A stretch of 64,000 bases of DNA from Pseudomonadales bacterium (GTDB taxonomy: Bacteria; Pseudomonadota; Gammaproteobacteria; Pseudomonadales; Halieaceae). The notes under the pieces are model-generated. The model was not told where the DNA came from, made no database searches, and was given only the letters and a program-made list of their open reading frames with translations. Made by a program: the position numbers and the translations under genes. The stretch is from NCBI GenBank assembly GCA_024234815.1, contig JACKNO010000003.1, forward strand, positions 62,001 to 126,000, written 5' to 3'. Below, in pieces: positions 51,334-60,214 of the stretch (position 1 is its first letter; the number at the start of each line of letters is the position of its first letter).

Positions 51334-51402
51334 AGGGGATTTCCTCTTGTTAAGTGATGTGCTCCGCGGGCCCGTTCACCCAGCCGGCTGCGCTTACAGG
51401 CA

Positions 51403-52593
51403 CTAGCCGCGAGGCTCGCGCGGCATGCCGAGCGCGCGCTCGGCAATGAGATTGCGCTGAATCTGGTTGGTGCCGCCGTAAATGGTATCCGCCCGGGTGA
51501 ACAGGTACAGGGACTGCAGACGATTGAGTGCATAGGGGGCCCCGTCCAGTATCTCGCTCTCGGCTCCCAGCACATCCATCGCGAGTTTGCCCAGGTTGCG
51601 ATGCCAGGTGGCCCAGTACAGTTTGTATATCATTGCCTCACGACTGAGGCTGCCGTCGTCGCCACCGCCGGACAACATGCGCATGCTGTTGAAGCGCATA
51701 ATACGCAAGCCCACGTGGGCATCGGCAATGCGCTGCCGGATAGCGGGGTCCGCGCCTGCGCCATTTTCCCGGGCAATTCGCAGCACCTCGTCGAACTCGT
51801 TCTGGAACAGCATTTGCTGGCCCAGGGTAGACACACCCCGCTCAAAACCGAGCAGGCCCATGGCCACTTGCCAGCCCTCGCCGGGCGCTCCGACGATGTC
51901 GTTCTCGGCGCAGGCGGCCTCGTCGAAAAATACTTCATTGAACTCGCAGGTACCGGTGATCTGCTCAATGGGCCGCACAGCGATACCGGGCTGGTCCATT
52001 GCCAGCAGGAAGAAGCCGAGACCCTTGTGCCCCACGGAACCGGGATCGGTGCGGGCGATAACGAAGCAGTACCTGGACTCGTGGGCCAGGGAAGTCCATA
52101 CCTTCTGGCCGCTGATGAGCCACTGTTTGCCAGCCGCGTCAAAGCGCGCCCGGGTTTTGACATTGGCGAGGTCGGAACCGGCGCCGGGTTCCGAATAGCC
52201 CTGGCACCACAGGTCCTCGCCCCGCAGAATGCCGGGCAGGTAGCGCTGTTTCTGCTCCTCTGTGCCGAAAGCGATGAGGGTGGGGCCGGTAAGCGTCTCG
52301 CCGATATGGCCCATGCGGCCCGGACCACCGGCGCGCGCGTACTCCTCATTAAAAATCACCTGCTGCTCGATACTGGCGCCACGACCACCGTATTCACGGG
52401 GCCAGCCCAGCCCGGTCCAGCCGCCCTCGTGCAGCTTGCGCTCCCAGGACTTTCGCTCCTCCACACAGCTGTGTTCATCGCCCGGGCCACCGCGATTGCG
52501 AATCCCCTCGAACTCGCCGCACAGGTTGGCGACCATCCAGTCGGCAACCTCCGCGCGAAACCGCTCATCCTCCGCACTGAAACTCAGCTTCAT
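51403..52593 (-). CDS. fadE30: FadE30-type acyl-CoA dehydrogenase
   Basis: A 396-residue flavoprotein. GYSEPGAGSDLANVKTRA (FAD region), QKVWTSLAHESRYCFVIART, ITGTCEFNEVFFDEA, GVSTLGQQMLFQNEFDEVL, LGKLAMDVLGAESEIL and a C terminus ending GMPREPRG track Mycobacterium FadE30 (Rv3560c) as I recall it. The usual Glu of IYEGT is Gly here (TIYGGTNQIQR), as in FadE30. It would dehydrogenate a propionyl-CoA side chain of HIP-CoA. ATG 52593 overlaps the upstream dehydrogenase stop by four bases; the two may form an alpha2-beta2 enzyme. Confidence 0.85.
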   Translation of the reverse strand: MKLSFSAEDERFRAEVADWMVANLCGEFEGIRNRGGPGDEHSCVEERKSWERKLHEGGWTGLGWPREYGGRGASIEQQVIFNEEYARAGGPGRMGHIGETLTGPTLIAFGTEEQKQRYLPGILRGEDLWCQGYSEPGAGSDLANVKTRARFDAAGKQWLISGQKVWTSLAHESRYCFVIARTDPGSVGHKGLGFFLLAMDQPGIAVRPIEQITGTCEFNEVFFDEAACAENDIVGAPGEGWQVAMGLLGFERGVSTLGQQMLFQNEFDEVLRIARENGAGADPAIRQRIADAHVGLRIMRFNSMRMLSGGGDDGSLSREAMIYKLYWATWHRNLGKLAMDVLGAESEILDGAPYALNRLQSLYLFTRADTIYGGTNQIQRNLIAERALGMPREPRG

Positions 52594-53780
52594 GACAGCG
52601 CCCCCCTGCGTGCAGAATGAACCGGGGCATCGAGTAGCAGGCGGGCCAGGCGCTCCCGGTGCCAGGCGGCATTGCCGAGGAAGGTCTCGGTGGATTTGGC
52701 CCGCTTGAAGTAGAGCTGGATATCGTACTCCGCGGTAAAACCCACACCGCCGTGCAACTGGATACCGCAACCGGCGTTAAAAAAATAGGCGTCCGAACAG
52801 TACGCCTTGGCGATACTGGCCGCCTCCGCGAGTTCACCCCCCAGCGTACCGCCGGACAGCGCCTCATCGCCGATACAGGCCGCGTAATAGGCTGCGGATC
52901 TGGCGCCCTCCACCTTGACCATCATATCGGCGGCCTTGTGTTTCACCGCCTGGTAAGAGGCGATCACCCGGCCAAACTGCACCCGTTCCTTGAGATAGGC
53001 CAGAGTGATATCCAGGGACTGCTGGGCGCCGCCTACCTGGTCGGCGGATACCGCCACGGTGGCCAGGTCTATGATTGTGGCAAGTGGCGTCCAGCCGTTT
53101 TCCGCTTCACCCAGCAGCGCGGTCGCCGGCACCTGTACATCGGTGAATTCGAGCTGCGCCTGGCGCCGGGTCTGGTCCATGGTGGGCAGCCACTGGCGGC
53201 TGATGCCCGCGGTATCCGCGGGCAACACAAACAGGCTGATACCGTCTTCGCCGGTACTTCCCTCGGCGCGGGCGGCAACTACCAGCAATTGCGCGGTGTG
53301 ACCATCGGGCACGTAACGATACCGGCCGCTAAGACGGTAACTGTCGCCATCGGGTACGCAGATCGCCTCTACCGCATGGGCATCCCAGCGACCGCTGCCG
53401 CCGGTATACACGAGCGTACCCGTGGTGCCGGCGGCGAGTTGCGGCAAATACTCGCTTTTCTGTGCTTCATTGCCGGCCACCAGCAGGGCGTTGCCCGCCA
53501 TGCACACCGTGGCATGGAACGGCGAACACAGCAGATACCGCCCCATCTGCTCCAGGGTCGCCACCAACTCCACGTAGCCCAGCCCCAGACCGCCGTAGGC
53601 CTCGGGTATATGCATGGCCTGCCAGCACATTTCAGCGGCCATTCGCTGCCAGAGTTCGGTGTCATAGCCGCGCTCGGTAACCATCGCCGCACGAACGGCG
53701 GCAGAGGAGGACTGCTCCGCAAGAAACGCTTCGGCAGTGGCGCGAATCATTTCCTGTTCTTCGGTAAATCTGAATTGCAT
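52590..53780 (-). CDS. Acyl-CoA dehydrogenase, partner-type subunit
   Basis: A 396-residue protein of the acyl-CoA dehydrogenase fold: QFRFTEEQEMIRATAEAFL, EAYGGLGLGYVELVATLEQMGRYL, RQAQLEFTDVQVPATALLGE, YLKERVQFGRVIASYQAVKHKAADM and QLHGGVGFTAEYDIQLYFKRAKS. The C-terminal catalytic block is diverged, as in the second subunit of heteromeric FadE pairs of steroid pathways. It overlaps the fadE30-like gene, so I infer a two-subunit enzyme. Confidence 0.83.
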   Translation of the reverse strand: MQFRFTEEQEMIRATAEAFLAEQSSSAAVRAAMVTERGYDTELWQRMAAEMCWQAMHIPEAYGGLGLGYVELVATLEQMGRYLLCSPFHATVCMAGNALLVAGNEAQKSEYLPQLAAGTTGTLVYTGGSGRWDAHAVEAICVPDGDSYRLSGRYRYVPDGHTAQLLVVAARAEGSTGEDGISLFVLPADTAGISRQWLPTMDQTRRQAQLEFTDVQVPATALLGEAENGWTPLATIIDLATVAVSADQVGGAQQSLDITLAYLKERVQFGRVIASYQAVKHKAADMMVKVEGARSAAYYAACIGDEALSGGTLGGELAEAASIAKAYCSDAYFFNAGCGIQLHGGVGFTAEYDIQLYFKRAKSTETFLGNAAWHRERLARLLLDAPVHSARRGALS

Positions 53781-53832
53781 TGGCGTGACCGCTGTTTATT
53801 CTGCGTAATGTTGTTTTGGTGTCCGCTGAGGC

Positions 53833-54720
53833 TCAGCTGCCATACACCTTCTGGGCAGGCACTTCGTGAAGCAGTAAGGTGGCGATGGCGTCCTTGATTT
53901 CCGCCGGCTCCCAGCGCGCGCCTTTATCGACCCCCGCAGTCGTACGCCAACCATCTGCGATAGAAATCTTGCCGCCTTCCGCTTCAAACACCCTGCCGGT
54001 AAGCCCGCTCGACTCCGTCGATACCAGCCAGGCTACCAGGGAGGACACGTTCTCCGGCGCCCAGTAATCAAAGCTGCCGTCCTCGGGCTTGGCCATGCGC
54101 TGCGCCATTTCCGGCACAGCGGTAGTCATACCCGTGCGCGCAGCGGGTGTGATGGCATTGGCAGTAATGCCGTAGCGTTGCAGCTCCGCCGCCTGGTTAA
54201 GCGTCAGCGCAGCGATACCCGCCTTGGCCGCAGCGTAGTTGGACTGCCCAATGGAGCCCTGCAGGCCGGCGCCCGAACTGGTATTGATAATGCGCGCGTC
54301 CACCGGCTTGCCCTCCTTGAACCTGCCACGCCAATAATGCACGGCGTGTGAGCTGATACAGAAATGCCCCTTGAGGTGCACGGCCATGATCAGGTCCCAG
54401 TCTTCTTCGGTCATGGAGGCAAACATGCGGTCGCGGTTGATGCCGGCGTTGTTCACCACCGCGTCCAGGCCGCCAAAACTGTCCAGCGCCTGTTTGACCG
54501 CGCCGAGGCTGTCGTCGTAGTTGGTGATGTCGGAGGTATTGACCACCGCCCTGCCGCCCGCCGCTTCGATTTCCTCGACCACTTTGGTCGCAGCCGCCTC
54601 GTCGATATCGTTGACGACGACACAGGCGCCCTCACCGGCCAGAACTCGTGCATGGGCAGCTCCCAGGCCGCCACCCGCACCGGTGATGATTACTACCCTG
54701 CCTTCACATATTCCGGTCAT
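53833..54720 (-). CDS. SDR-family dehydrogenase/reductase of the steroid block
   Basis: A 295-residue protein: VVIITGAGGGLGAAHARVLAGEGA (cofactor loop), VVNNAGINRDRMFASM, HLKGHFCISSHAVHYWRG, and STTIS-like SSGAGLQGSIGQSNYAAAKAGIAALTL with the Tyr-Lys pair. The layout is that of multifunctional-enzyme-type 3-hydroxyacyl-CoA dehydrogenases (Hsd4-like), with an extra C-terminal 45-residue tail. It probably acts on a ring intermediate next to the thiolase, but the substrate cannot be read from sequence. Confidence 0.82.
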   Translation of the reverse strand: MTGICEGRVVIITGAGGGLGAAHARVLAGEGACVVVNDIDEAAATKVVEEIEAAGGRAVVNTSDITNYDDSLGAVKQALDSFGGLDAVVNNAGINRDRMFASMTEEDWDLIMAVHLKGHFCISSHAVHYWRGRFKEGKPVDARIINTSSGAGLQGSIGQSNYAAAKAGIAALTLNQAAELQRYGITANAITPAARTGMTTAVPEMAQRMAKPEDGSFDYWAPENVSSLVAWLVSTESSGLTGRVFEAEGGKISIADGWRTTAGVDKGARWEPAEIKDAIATLLLHEVPAQKVYGS

Positions 54721-54773
54721 TTGTGTTTCCTCTACTTCCTTGCTTTATTCCGGCCGGCGCCGGAGTACCACGA

Positions 54774-55922
54774 CTACAAGCGCTCAATAATCGTCACGTT
54801 AGCCTGCCCACCACCCTCACACATGGTCTGTAACCCATACCTGCCACCCGTGCGTTCAAGCTCGTGCAGCAGCGTCGTCATCAACTTGGTACCGGTAGCA
54901 CCCAGCGGATGCCCCAGCGCGATCGCGCCGCCGTTCACATTGATCTTCTCGTGCGGATACCCCGTTTCCAGCAACCATGCCATCGGCACCGAGGCGAAAG
55001 CTTCATTGATCTCGACCAGGTCAATGTCCTCCAGCTTCATACCCGAGCGCTTCATGGCATAGGCCGTGGCGGGAATGGGTGCGGTCAGCATCCAGATAGG
55101 GTCCTCGGCACGCACGCTCATGTGGACGATACGGGCGCGGGGTGTCAGCTTGTAACGCTTCAGGGCCGCCTCAGACACAATGAGCATGGCCGAGGAACCG
55201 TCGCAGGTCTGGCTGGAGACCCCGGCGGTGATAGTGCCGCCTTCCGCCAGCGGTTGCAGTTCCGCCATCTTTTCCATCGAGGTTTGCCGTGGGGTCTCGT
55301 CCATGGTGACGTCATTGAGCGGCACCACCTCACGATCAAAACGACCCTCGGCGATGGCGCGCAGCGCGCGGGTGTGGGATTCAAGTGCGAAAGCCTCCAT
55401 CTGCTCCCGCGAAATTTTCCACTTGTCCGCGATCATCTGGGCGGAGTTGAACTGGGATACCTGCACATCGCCGTAGCGCGCGCGCCAGCCCTGGCTGCCG
55501 GAGAAAGGGTCGCTGAAACCCAGGGGCTGGGCGGCGATCATGGCGGCGGAGATCGGAATCTTCGACATGGTCTGCACGCCACCGGCTATCACCACATCGT
55601 TGACCCCGGCCATCACAGCCTGGGCCGCGAAATGCACGGCCTGCTGGGATGAGCCGCACTGGCGATCAATCGTCGTGCCGGGCACCTCGTCGGACAAGCC
55701 GGCCGCCAGCCAGCTGGTGCGGGCGATGTCACCCGCGAGGGGACCTATGGCGTCCAGGCAGCCAAAGATGACGTCGTCGTAATCCACGTCAGGAATGCCG
55801 TTGCGCTCGACGATTGCCCGCAGCACATGTGCGCCCAGGTCGGCGCCATGCACCTCGGCCAGGCCGCCGCGACGTCTGCCGGTGGGGCTGCGTACTGCAT
55901 CTACAATATAGGCTTCTGCCAT
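54774..55922 (-). CDS. fadA6: Thiolase, FadA6 type
   Basis: A 382-residue thiolase. The acyl-binding cysteine is Cys89 in DRQCGSSQQAVHFAAQAVMAG; NEAFASVPMAWL, GGAIALGHPLGATG (catalytic His) and MCEGGGQANVTIIERL (second Cys) follow. GCLDAIGPLAGDIARTSWLAAGL, QIPISAAM-like motifs and the end match FadA6 (Rv3556c) as I recall it, rather than FadA5. It would cleave acetyl-CoA or propionyl-CoA from the opened C/D-ring chain. Confidence 0.88.
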   Translation of the reverse strand: MAEAYIVDAVRSPTGRRRGGLAEVHGADLGAHVLRAIVERNGIPDVDYDDVIFGCLDAIGPLAGDIARTSWLAAGLSDEVPGTTIDRQCGSSQQAVHFAAQAVMAGVNDVVIAGGVQTMSKIPISAAMIAAQPLGFSDPFSGSQGWRARYGDVQVSQFNSAQMIADKWKISREQMEAFALESHTRALRAIAEGRFDREVVPLNDVTMDETPRQTSMEKMAELQPLAEGGTITAGVSSQTCDGSSAMLIVSEAALKRYKLTPRARIVHMSVRAEDPIWMLTAPIPATAYAMKRSGMKLEDIDLVEINEAFASVPMAWLLETGYPHEKINVNGGAIALGHPLGATGTKLMTTLLHELERTGGRYGLQTMCEGGGQANVTIIERL

Positions 55923-56014
55923 GGGTTCGTTCCTCTGTTAAGTTCAGTGTTCTGTGTCGTGTACGGGCCGAAACCCGCTCTGTGCTTACCGGGTATCATC
56001 CCGGGCCGTCCCCT

Positions 56015-57106
56015 TCAGGCGATTTGCATAAACGTCGCACCGGCGCCGAGTTCGGCCCCCTCTGAAAAAATGTAGTCGGCGATACGCGCCTTGTGAACAG
56101 CCGCGTCACCCCAGGTATTCGACAGCGCCCAGGCTTTTTTCATAAAGATATGCAGGTCCACTTCCCAGGTGTAACCCATGGCGCCGTGCACCTGGATACT
56201 GTTTTTGGCCGCGAGTCCGGCCGCTTCACAGGCCAGCAGCTTGGCGTGAGATACGGCGCGGGAAGCCTGCGGCTCGCCATTCGCCACGCTGTAGGCCGCC
56301 CGTTGCACCGGCGCCCGCGCAAATTCCAGCCGCACGGCGACATTCGCCAACAGGTGTTTCACCGCCTGGAAGGAGCCGATCGGCTTGCCGAATTGCTCGC
56401 GGTCGCAGCTGTAAGCGACGGCCATATCCACCATGCGCTGCGCCAGGCCCAGTGCCTGCGCCGCGCAGGCCAGGGCTCCGCGATTAAGTGTCGATTCCAG
56501 CAGTTCGCCAGCCCCAACAGGCCGCGCCGTACTCACAAAAAAGGGCTCTGACCCCTTTAATAAGGGGTCAGAGCCCTTTTTGTTCGGGGTCACTGCGAAC
56601 AGCCTGCGGGAGCGGTCGACTGATTCGTTGCGGCGCAGTTCAACCTGCTCGGGGGTGAAAGCGAACCAGGAGTCGCCACGCTGCAAGATCAGCAGATCTG
56701 CCATATGGGCGTCCTCTACCAGCAGGTTCTGCTCCAGCCCCACGATTACAATCGACTCGCCAGCGGCGATGCGCGGCAGCCAGGTGGCCGCCAGCTCACC
56801 TCCGAGTTGGCGCAGCAACGGCACCGCCACCATTGCGGTATGTACCAGCGGTTCTGGCAGCGCCACGTAACCGCACTCTTGCGCAATGAGAACAAAATCC
56901 AGCTCATTCATGCCCAGGCCGCCAAACTCCTCGGGCACCGTCATACCCACCAGACCGAGCTCATTGAGTTGCCGCCACAGCGCCGGGTCGCGGCCGGATT
57001 CCATTTCCCAGCTGGCGCGAATCCGCTGCGGCGTGACTTCACCGGCGAGGAAGTCGCGCACCGTGTTCTGAAACAGTAACTGGTCTTCTGTAAACGTAAA
57101 ATCCAT
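56015..57106 (-). CDS. Acyl-CoA dehydrogenase with an in-frame palindromic insertion
   Basis: A 363-residue acyl-CoA dehydrogenase subunit: DFTFTEDQLLFQNTVRDFLAGEV, PEEFGGLGMNELDFVLIAQECGYVALPEP, CDREQFGKPIGSFQAVKHLLANVA and QVHGAMGYTWEVDLHIFMKKAW. At about residues 175-190 the chain reads KKGSDPLLKGSEPFF, encoded by a 44-base palindrome at 56538-56581 that keeps the frame. It falls in the beta-domain region, where family members have a shorter loop. The diverged C-terminal site suggests it is the second subunit of a pair with the gene at 57110, three bases away. Confidence 0.85.
   Translation of the reverse strand: MDFTFTEDQLLFQNTVRDFLAGEVTPQRIRASWEMESGRDPALWRQLNELGLVGMTVPEEFGGLGMNELDFVLIAQECGYVALPEPLVHTAMVAVPLLRQLGGELAATWLPRIAAGESIVIVGLEQNLLVEDAHMADLLILQRGDSWFAFTPEQVELRRNESVDRSRRLFAVTPNKKGSDPLLKGSEPFFVSTARPVGAGELLESTLNRGALACAAQALGLAQRMVDMAVAYSCDREQFGKPIGSFQAVKHLLANVAVRLEFARAPVQRAAYSVANGEPQASRAVSHAKLLACEAAGLAAKNSIQVHGAMGYTWEVDLHIFMKKAWALSNTWGDAAVHKARIADYIFSEGAELGAGATFMQIA
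56538..56581. repeat. Perfect 44-base palindromic element inserted in a coding sequence
   Basis: Two 20-base perfect arms (56538-56557 and 56562-56581) around TAAT. The arms read AAAAAGGGCTCTGACCCCTT and its reverse complement. Inside the acyl-CoA dehydrogenase gene it adds whole codons and no stop. The ends (A5 and T5) and the GGGTC/GACCC core recall REP-like elements moved by REP-associated tyrosine transposases; I saw no second copy in this window. Confidence 0.9.
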
Positions 57107-57109
57107 GAC

Positions 57110-58273
57110 CTACCTCGGCATCCCCAGCATTCTCTCAGCGATGATATTGCGCTGTATTTCATTGGTGCCCGCGTAAATCGGGCCAGACTGCGAGAACAGC
57201 CAGCCGTCCAGCCAGCCGCCCACGCCGGCCGCATCCGGCGCGTGCGGCAGCAGTTCCGCCCTGGCCCCGAGAATACTCATGGCAGTGGCGTGCATGTTCT
57301 GGTCCAGTTCCGACCAGAATATTTTGTTGGTGGAGGACTCTGCACCGATCTTCCCGCCCTGACCAAGGCGGCAAGCCGTCTGGTAGGTGGCGAGGCAATA
57401 ACTCTCCGCGTCAAGGTAGGCGCGCAGCACCGCGTCTTTCAGTCCGGGATCCCTATCCGCCGAGGCGCGATTGGCGTGGTAGAGCTCCACCAGGCGCCGC
57501 GCGGTTTCCTGGAATCGCGCAGGAGAGCGCAACATCAGGCCCCGTTCAAAACCGGCGGTGGACATCGCTACCTGCCAGCCCGCGCCCTCTTCCCCCAGGC
57601 GATTTTCCACACCGACTTCCACGTCGTCGAAAAACACTTCGGCGAACCCCGGCAAGCCATCCAGCTGCGGTATCGGTCGCACGGTGATACCGGGGGTAGT
57701 CAGCGGTACCAGAATAAAGGTCAGGCCGCGATGGCGGGAGGAATCCGGGTCAGTGCGAAACATGCCGAACAGCCAGTCCGCCCACACCGCCCTGGTAGAC
57801 CAGATCTTCTGGCCGTTGATAATGTATTTGTCGCCATGCAGGTCCGCCCTGGCGCGAATAGCGGCCATGTCGGAACCGGCATTGGGTTCTGACCAGCCCT
57901 GGGCCCACACTTCCTCACCACAGGCCATCTTCGGCAGAATGCGCGCCTTCTGCTCGGCGCTGCCATACTCCATCAGCGTGGGACCCAGCAGGAATATCCC
58001 GTTCTGGTTAACTCGCAACGGTGCGCGCACCCGGTAGTACTCTTCCTCGAATATAAGCCAGTCGATCAGGTCGCAACCGCGACCGCCAAATTCCTCCGGC
58101 CAGGTGACCATGCCCCAGCGGCCCTCATTGAGGCGCGCCTCCCACTCCCGGTGCTGGGCAAAACCTGCCGCGGTATCGAAAGACTCAAGGGGCTGTGCCG
58201 GCACATTTGCCGCCAGCCACTGACGGACCTCCTCGCGAAAGGCCTGCTGCTTTGCCGTGTATGCCAGATCCAT
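57110..58273 (-). CDS. Acyl-CoA dehydrogenase
   Basis: A 387-residue flavoprotein: LIFEEEYYRVRAPLRVNQNGIFLLGPTLMEYG, GWSEPNAGSDMAAIRARAD, GQKIWSTRAVWADWLFGMFRTDPDS, and the C-terminal GPIYAGTNEIQRNIIAERMLGMPR. The Glu of the common IYEGT is Ala. It likely pairs with the gene at 56015, three bases past it, as a FadE-type heteromer. I used ATG 58273 since the family starts MDLAYT-like; a longer upstream frame is not conserved and would overlap the enoyl-CoA hydratase gene. Confidence 0.85.
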   Translation of the reverse strand: MDLAYTAKQQAFREEVRQWLAANVPAQPLESFDTAAGFAQHREWEARLNEGRWGMVTWPEEFGGRGCDLIDWLIFEEEYYRVRAPLRVNQNGIFLLGPTLMEYGSAEQKARILPKMACGEEVWAQGWSEPNAGSDMAAIRARADLHGDKYIINGQKIWSTRAVWADWLFGMFRTDPDSSRHRGLTFILVPLTTPGITVRPIPQLDGLPGFAEVFFDDVEVGVENRLGEEGAGWQVAMSTAGFERGLMLRSPARFQETARRLVELYHANRASADRDPGLKDAVLRAYLDAESYCLATYQTACRLGQGGKIGAESSTNKIFWSELDQNMHATAMSILGARAELLPHAPDAAGVGGWLDGWLFSQSGPIYAGTNEIQRNIIAERMLGMPR

Positions 58274-58286
58274 AACGCGTCCCGGC

Positions 58287-59039
58287 CTAGAATTTCGCGT
58301 CGCGCTTGGCGACAAAGGCATCGCGCGACTCCTGGGAATCGCCCATGGTGTAAGCCTCCAGGGTGAAACCCTGTTCCCAGCGATACTTGTCCTCCAGGTT
58401 GCCGTCCTCGATTCCGGCAAGGGCCTCCTTGGCCAGCTTTACCATGGCTGGCGATTTCAGCGCGATCTTTGCCGCGATTTCGCGGGCCGTGGGCATGAGC
58501 TCCGCCAGCGGCACCACCCGCTCAACCGCGCCCAGGCGATAGGCCTCCCGGGCATCGATAAACTCGCCAGTGAAATACATGTAGCGCACCTTCTGCACCG
58601 GGAACATGCGCTGCAGATGAGCGCCTCCGCCCATGGCGCCGCGATCGATTTCCGGGACACCAAAACGTGCGCAGTCAGAGCACAGGATAATGTCCGCCGC
58701 TCCCGCCATGCCGATGCCGCCACCCAGCACGAAGCTGTGCAGGGCGACTATGACGGGTTTGGGATTGCGGTGAATCGCCCGGAAGGTTTCATAATTGCCC
58801 TTGTTCACCGCGACGATCTTCTGGGGGTCAGCCGCCAGCTCCTTGATGTCGACCCCGGCACAAAAACCCTTGCCCGCCGCGCCGATAATAATTACCCGCA
58901 CATCCTCGTTCACTCCCAGCGCGTCGATTTCACTGGCAATCGCGAACCAACCGGCGCTGTCAAACGCATTGACCGGCGGATGGTCCAGTATCATCTCGGC
59001 AACGCCATCGGCGATAGTGGTATTGAAAGGCTTTGACAT
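58287..59039 (-). CDS. echA20: Enoyl-CoA hydratase/isomerase, EchA20 type
   Basis: A 250-residue crotonase: NAFDSAGWFAIASEIDALG, GFCAGVDIKEL (first oxyanion peptide), SFVLGGGIGMAGAADIILCS (second), VPEIDRGAMGGGAHL, and YRWEQGFTLEAYTMGDSQESRDAFV. Placement in the HIP block and these motifs match EchA20 (Rv3550) as I recall it, the hydrolase that opens the last carbon ring. ATG 59039 was taken rather than a GTG at 59075. Confidence 0.85.
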   Translation of the reverse strand: MSKPFNTTIADGVAEMILDHPPVNAFDSAGWFAIASEIDALGVNEDVRVIIIGAAGKGFCAGVDIKELAADPQKIVAVNKGNYETFRAIHRNPKPVIVALHSFVLGGGIGMAGAADIILCSDCARFGVPEIDRGAMGGGAHLQRMFPVQKVRYMYFTGEFIDAREAYRLGAVERVVPLAELMPTAREIAAKIALKSPAMVKLAKEALAGIEDGNLEDKYRWEQGFTLEAYTMGDSQESRDAFVAKRDAKF

Positions 59040-59142
59040 AGTCTGTCTCTCTGTTGGGTCTATCTTCTCTTGCACTCTTTACCTCAAATTGATTCGCGGG
59101 TAGTGGAGCGCCCTGCCAAATCGAATTTACCCTGGCCGCGAA

Positions 59143-60213
59143 CTAGTTACCGCCGGCAAGCAGCGCCAGCTGCGCCAGGCGCTGCTCCGCCTGGGTAACT
59201 ATGGCGTCTATCAGCTCGGCGCAGCTGGGCAGGTCGTCGATGACCCCGGCAACCTGGCCACTGGGCAATACCCCACGGCCCGGCTCGCCCTCCACCATGG
59301 CCTTCTGGATTATCATCGGCGCATTGGCGGACATGATGGCCTGGCTCGCGCTCATGTCCCCGCCACGGCTCATCGCGATAGCCGAACGCAGCAGGCCGCT
59401 CAGCGTGGCGCCGGTGTGCTTGCGAAAAGCCAGGCCGTTGCGTACCGCTATCCAGAATTTTTTCACGTTACCGGCTCGCTCCAGCTCCGCCAGCAGCTCG
59501 TTCATGATCATGCGCTGCGGCAGCCCGTCCATCGCCCGGGACACGATAATCTCGCCGGGGTTGCCGCAATCCAGGTAGCGCTGCAGGGTTTGCCGCGGCA
59601 CCGGGCTCTCGGCTGTCATCAGGAAGCGCGTGCCCATGGCGATACCGTCAGCGCCCCAGGCCAGCGCTGCCACCAATCCGCGCCCGTCCTTGAATCCGCC
59701 CGCCGCCACCACCGGAACCTTTGCGCCCACCGCATCGATCACCTGGGGAATCAACAGGGTGGTGGGGATAGCACCGGTATGGCCACCGCCCTCCCCGCCC
59801 TGCACCGTGACCACATCGGCACCCAGCTCCACCGCCTTGATGGCGTGCTTGGGCAGTCCGACCGTGGGCATGCAGATAACACCGGCCTCCTTGAGCTTGC
59901 GAATCATCTCGGGGCCTGGCGAGCGGGAATAGCTCACCGCCCGCACGCCGTGCCGAATCACCATGTCGACAATGGCCGCGGCATTGGGCTGGTACATATG
60001 GAAATTGACACCGAACGGCGCCGGCGTGAGTTCCTTGACTCGCAGTATGTCGCGCTCTATTTCCTGCGGCGGAATCGTGGCCCCGGCGAGAAATCCGAAG
60101 CCGCCGGCATTGCAGCTGGCCGCCACCAGATTGGGATCGGCCACCCACCCCATCGCGGTCTGCACGATGGGGTATTTGCATCCCAGTTTCTCTGTCAGGC
60201 GCGTGCGCAGCAT
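59143..60213 (-). CDS. ipdC: IpdC-type FMN enoyl-CoA reductase (nitronate monooxygenase family)
   Basis: A 356-residue TIM-barrel flavoprotein: LGCKYPIVQTAMGWVADPNLVAASCNAGGFGFLAG, ADVVTVQGGEGGGHTGAIPT and VVAAGGFKDGRGLVAALAWGADGIAMGTRFLMTAES. These are the FMN phosphate-binding glycines of the NPD family. The next gene upstream is the ipdB subunit, as in Mycobacterium (Rv3553 neighbourhood). IpdC removes the C5-C6 or related double bond in HIP-CoA breakdown. Confidence 0.88.
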   Translation of the reverse strand: MLRTRLTEKLGCKYPIVQTAMGWVADPNLVAASCNAGGFGFLAGATIPPQEIERDILRVKELTPAPFGVNFHMYQPNAAAIVDMVIRHGVRAVSYSRSPGPEMIRKLKEAGVICMPTVGLPKHAIKAVELGADVVTVQGGEGGGHTGAIPTTLLIPQVIDAVGAKVPVVAAGGFKDGRGLVAALAWGADGIAMGTRFLMTAESPVPRQTLQRYLDCGNPGEIIVSRAMDGLPQRMIMNELLAELERAGNVKKFWIAVRNGLAFRKHTGATLSGLLRSAIAMSRGGDMSASQAIMSANAPMIIQKAMVEGEPGRGVLPSGQVAGVIDDLPSCAELIDAIVTQAEQRLAQLALLAGGN

Positions 60214-60214
60214 C

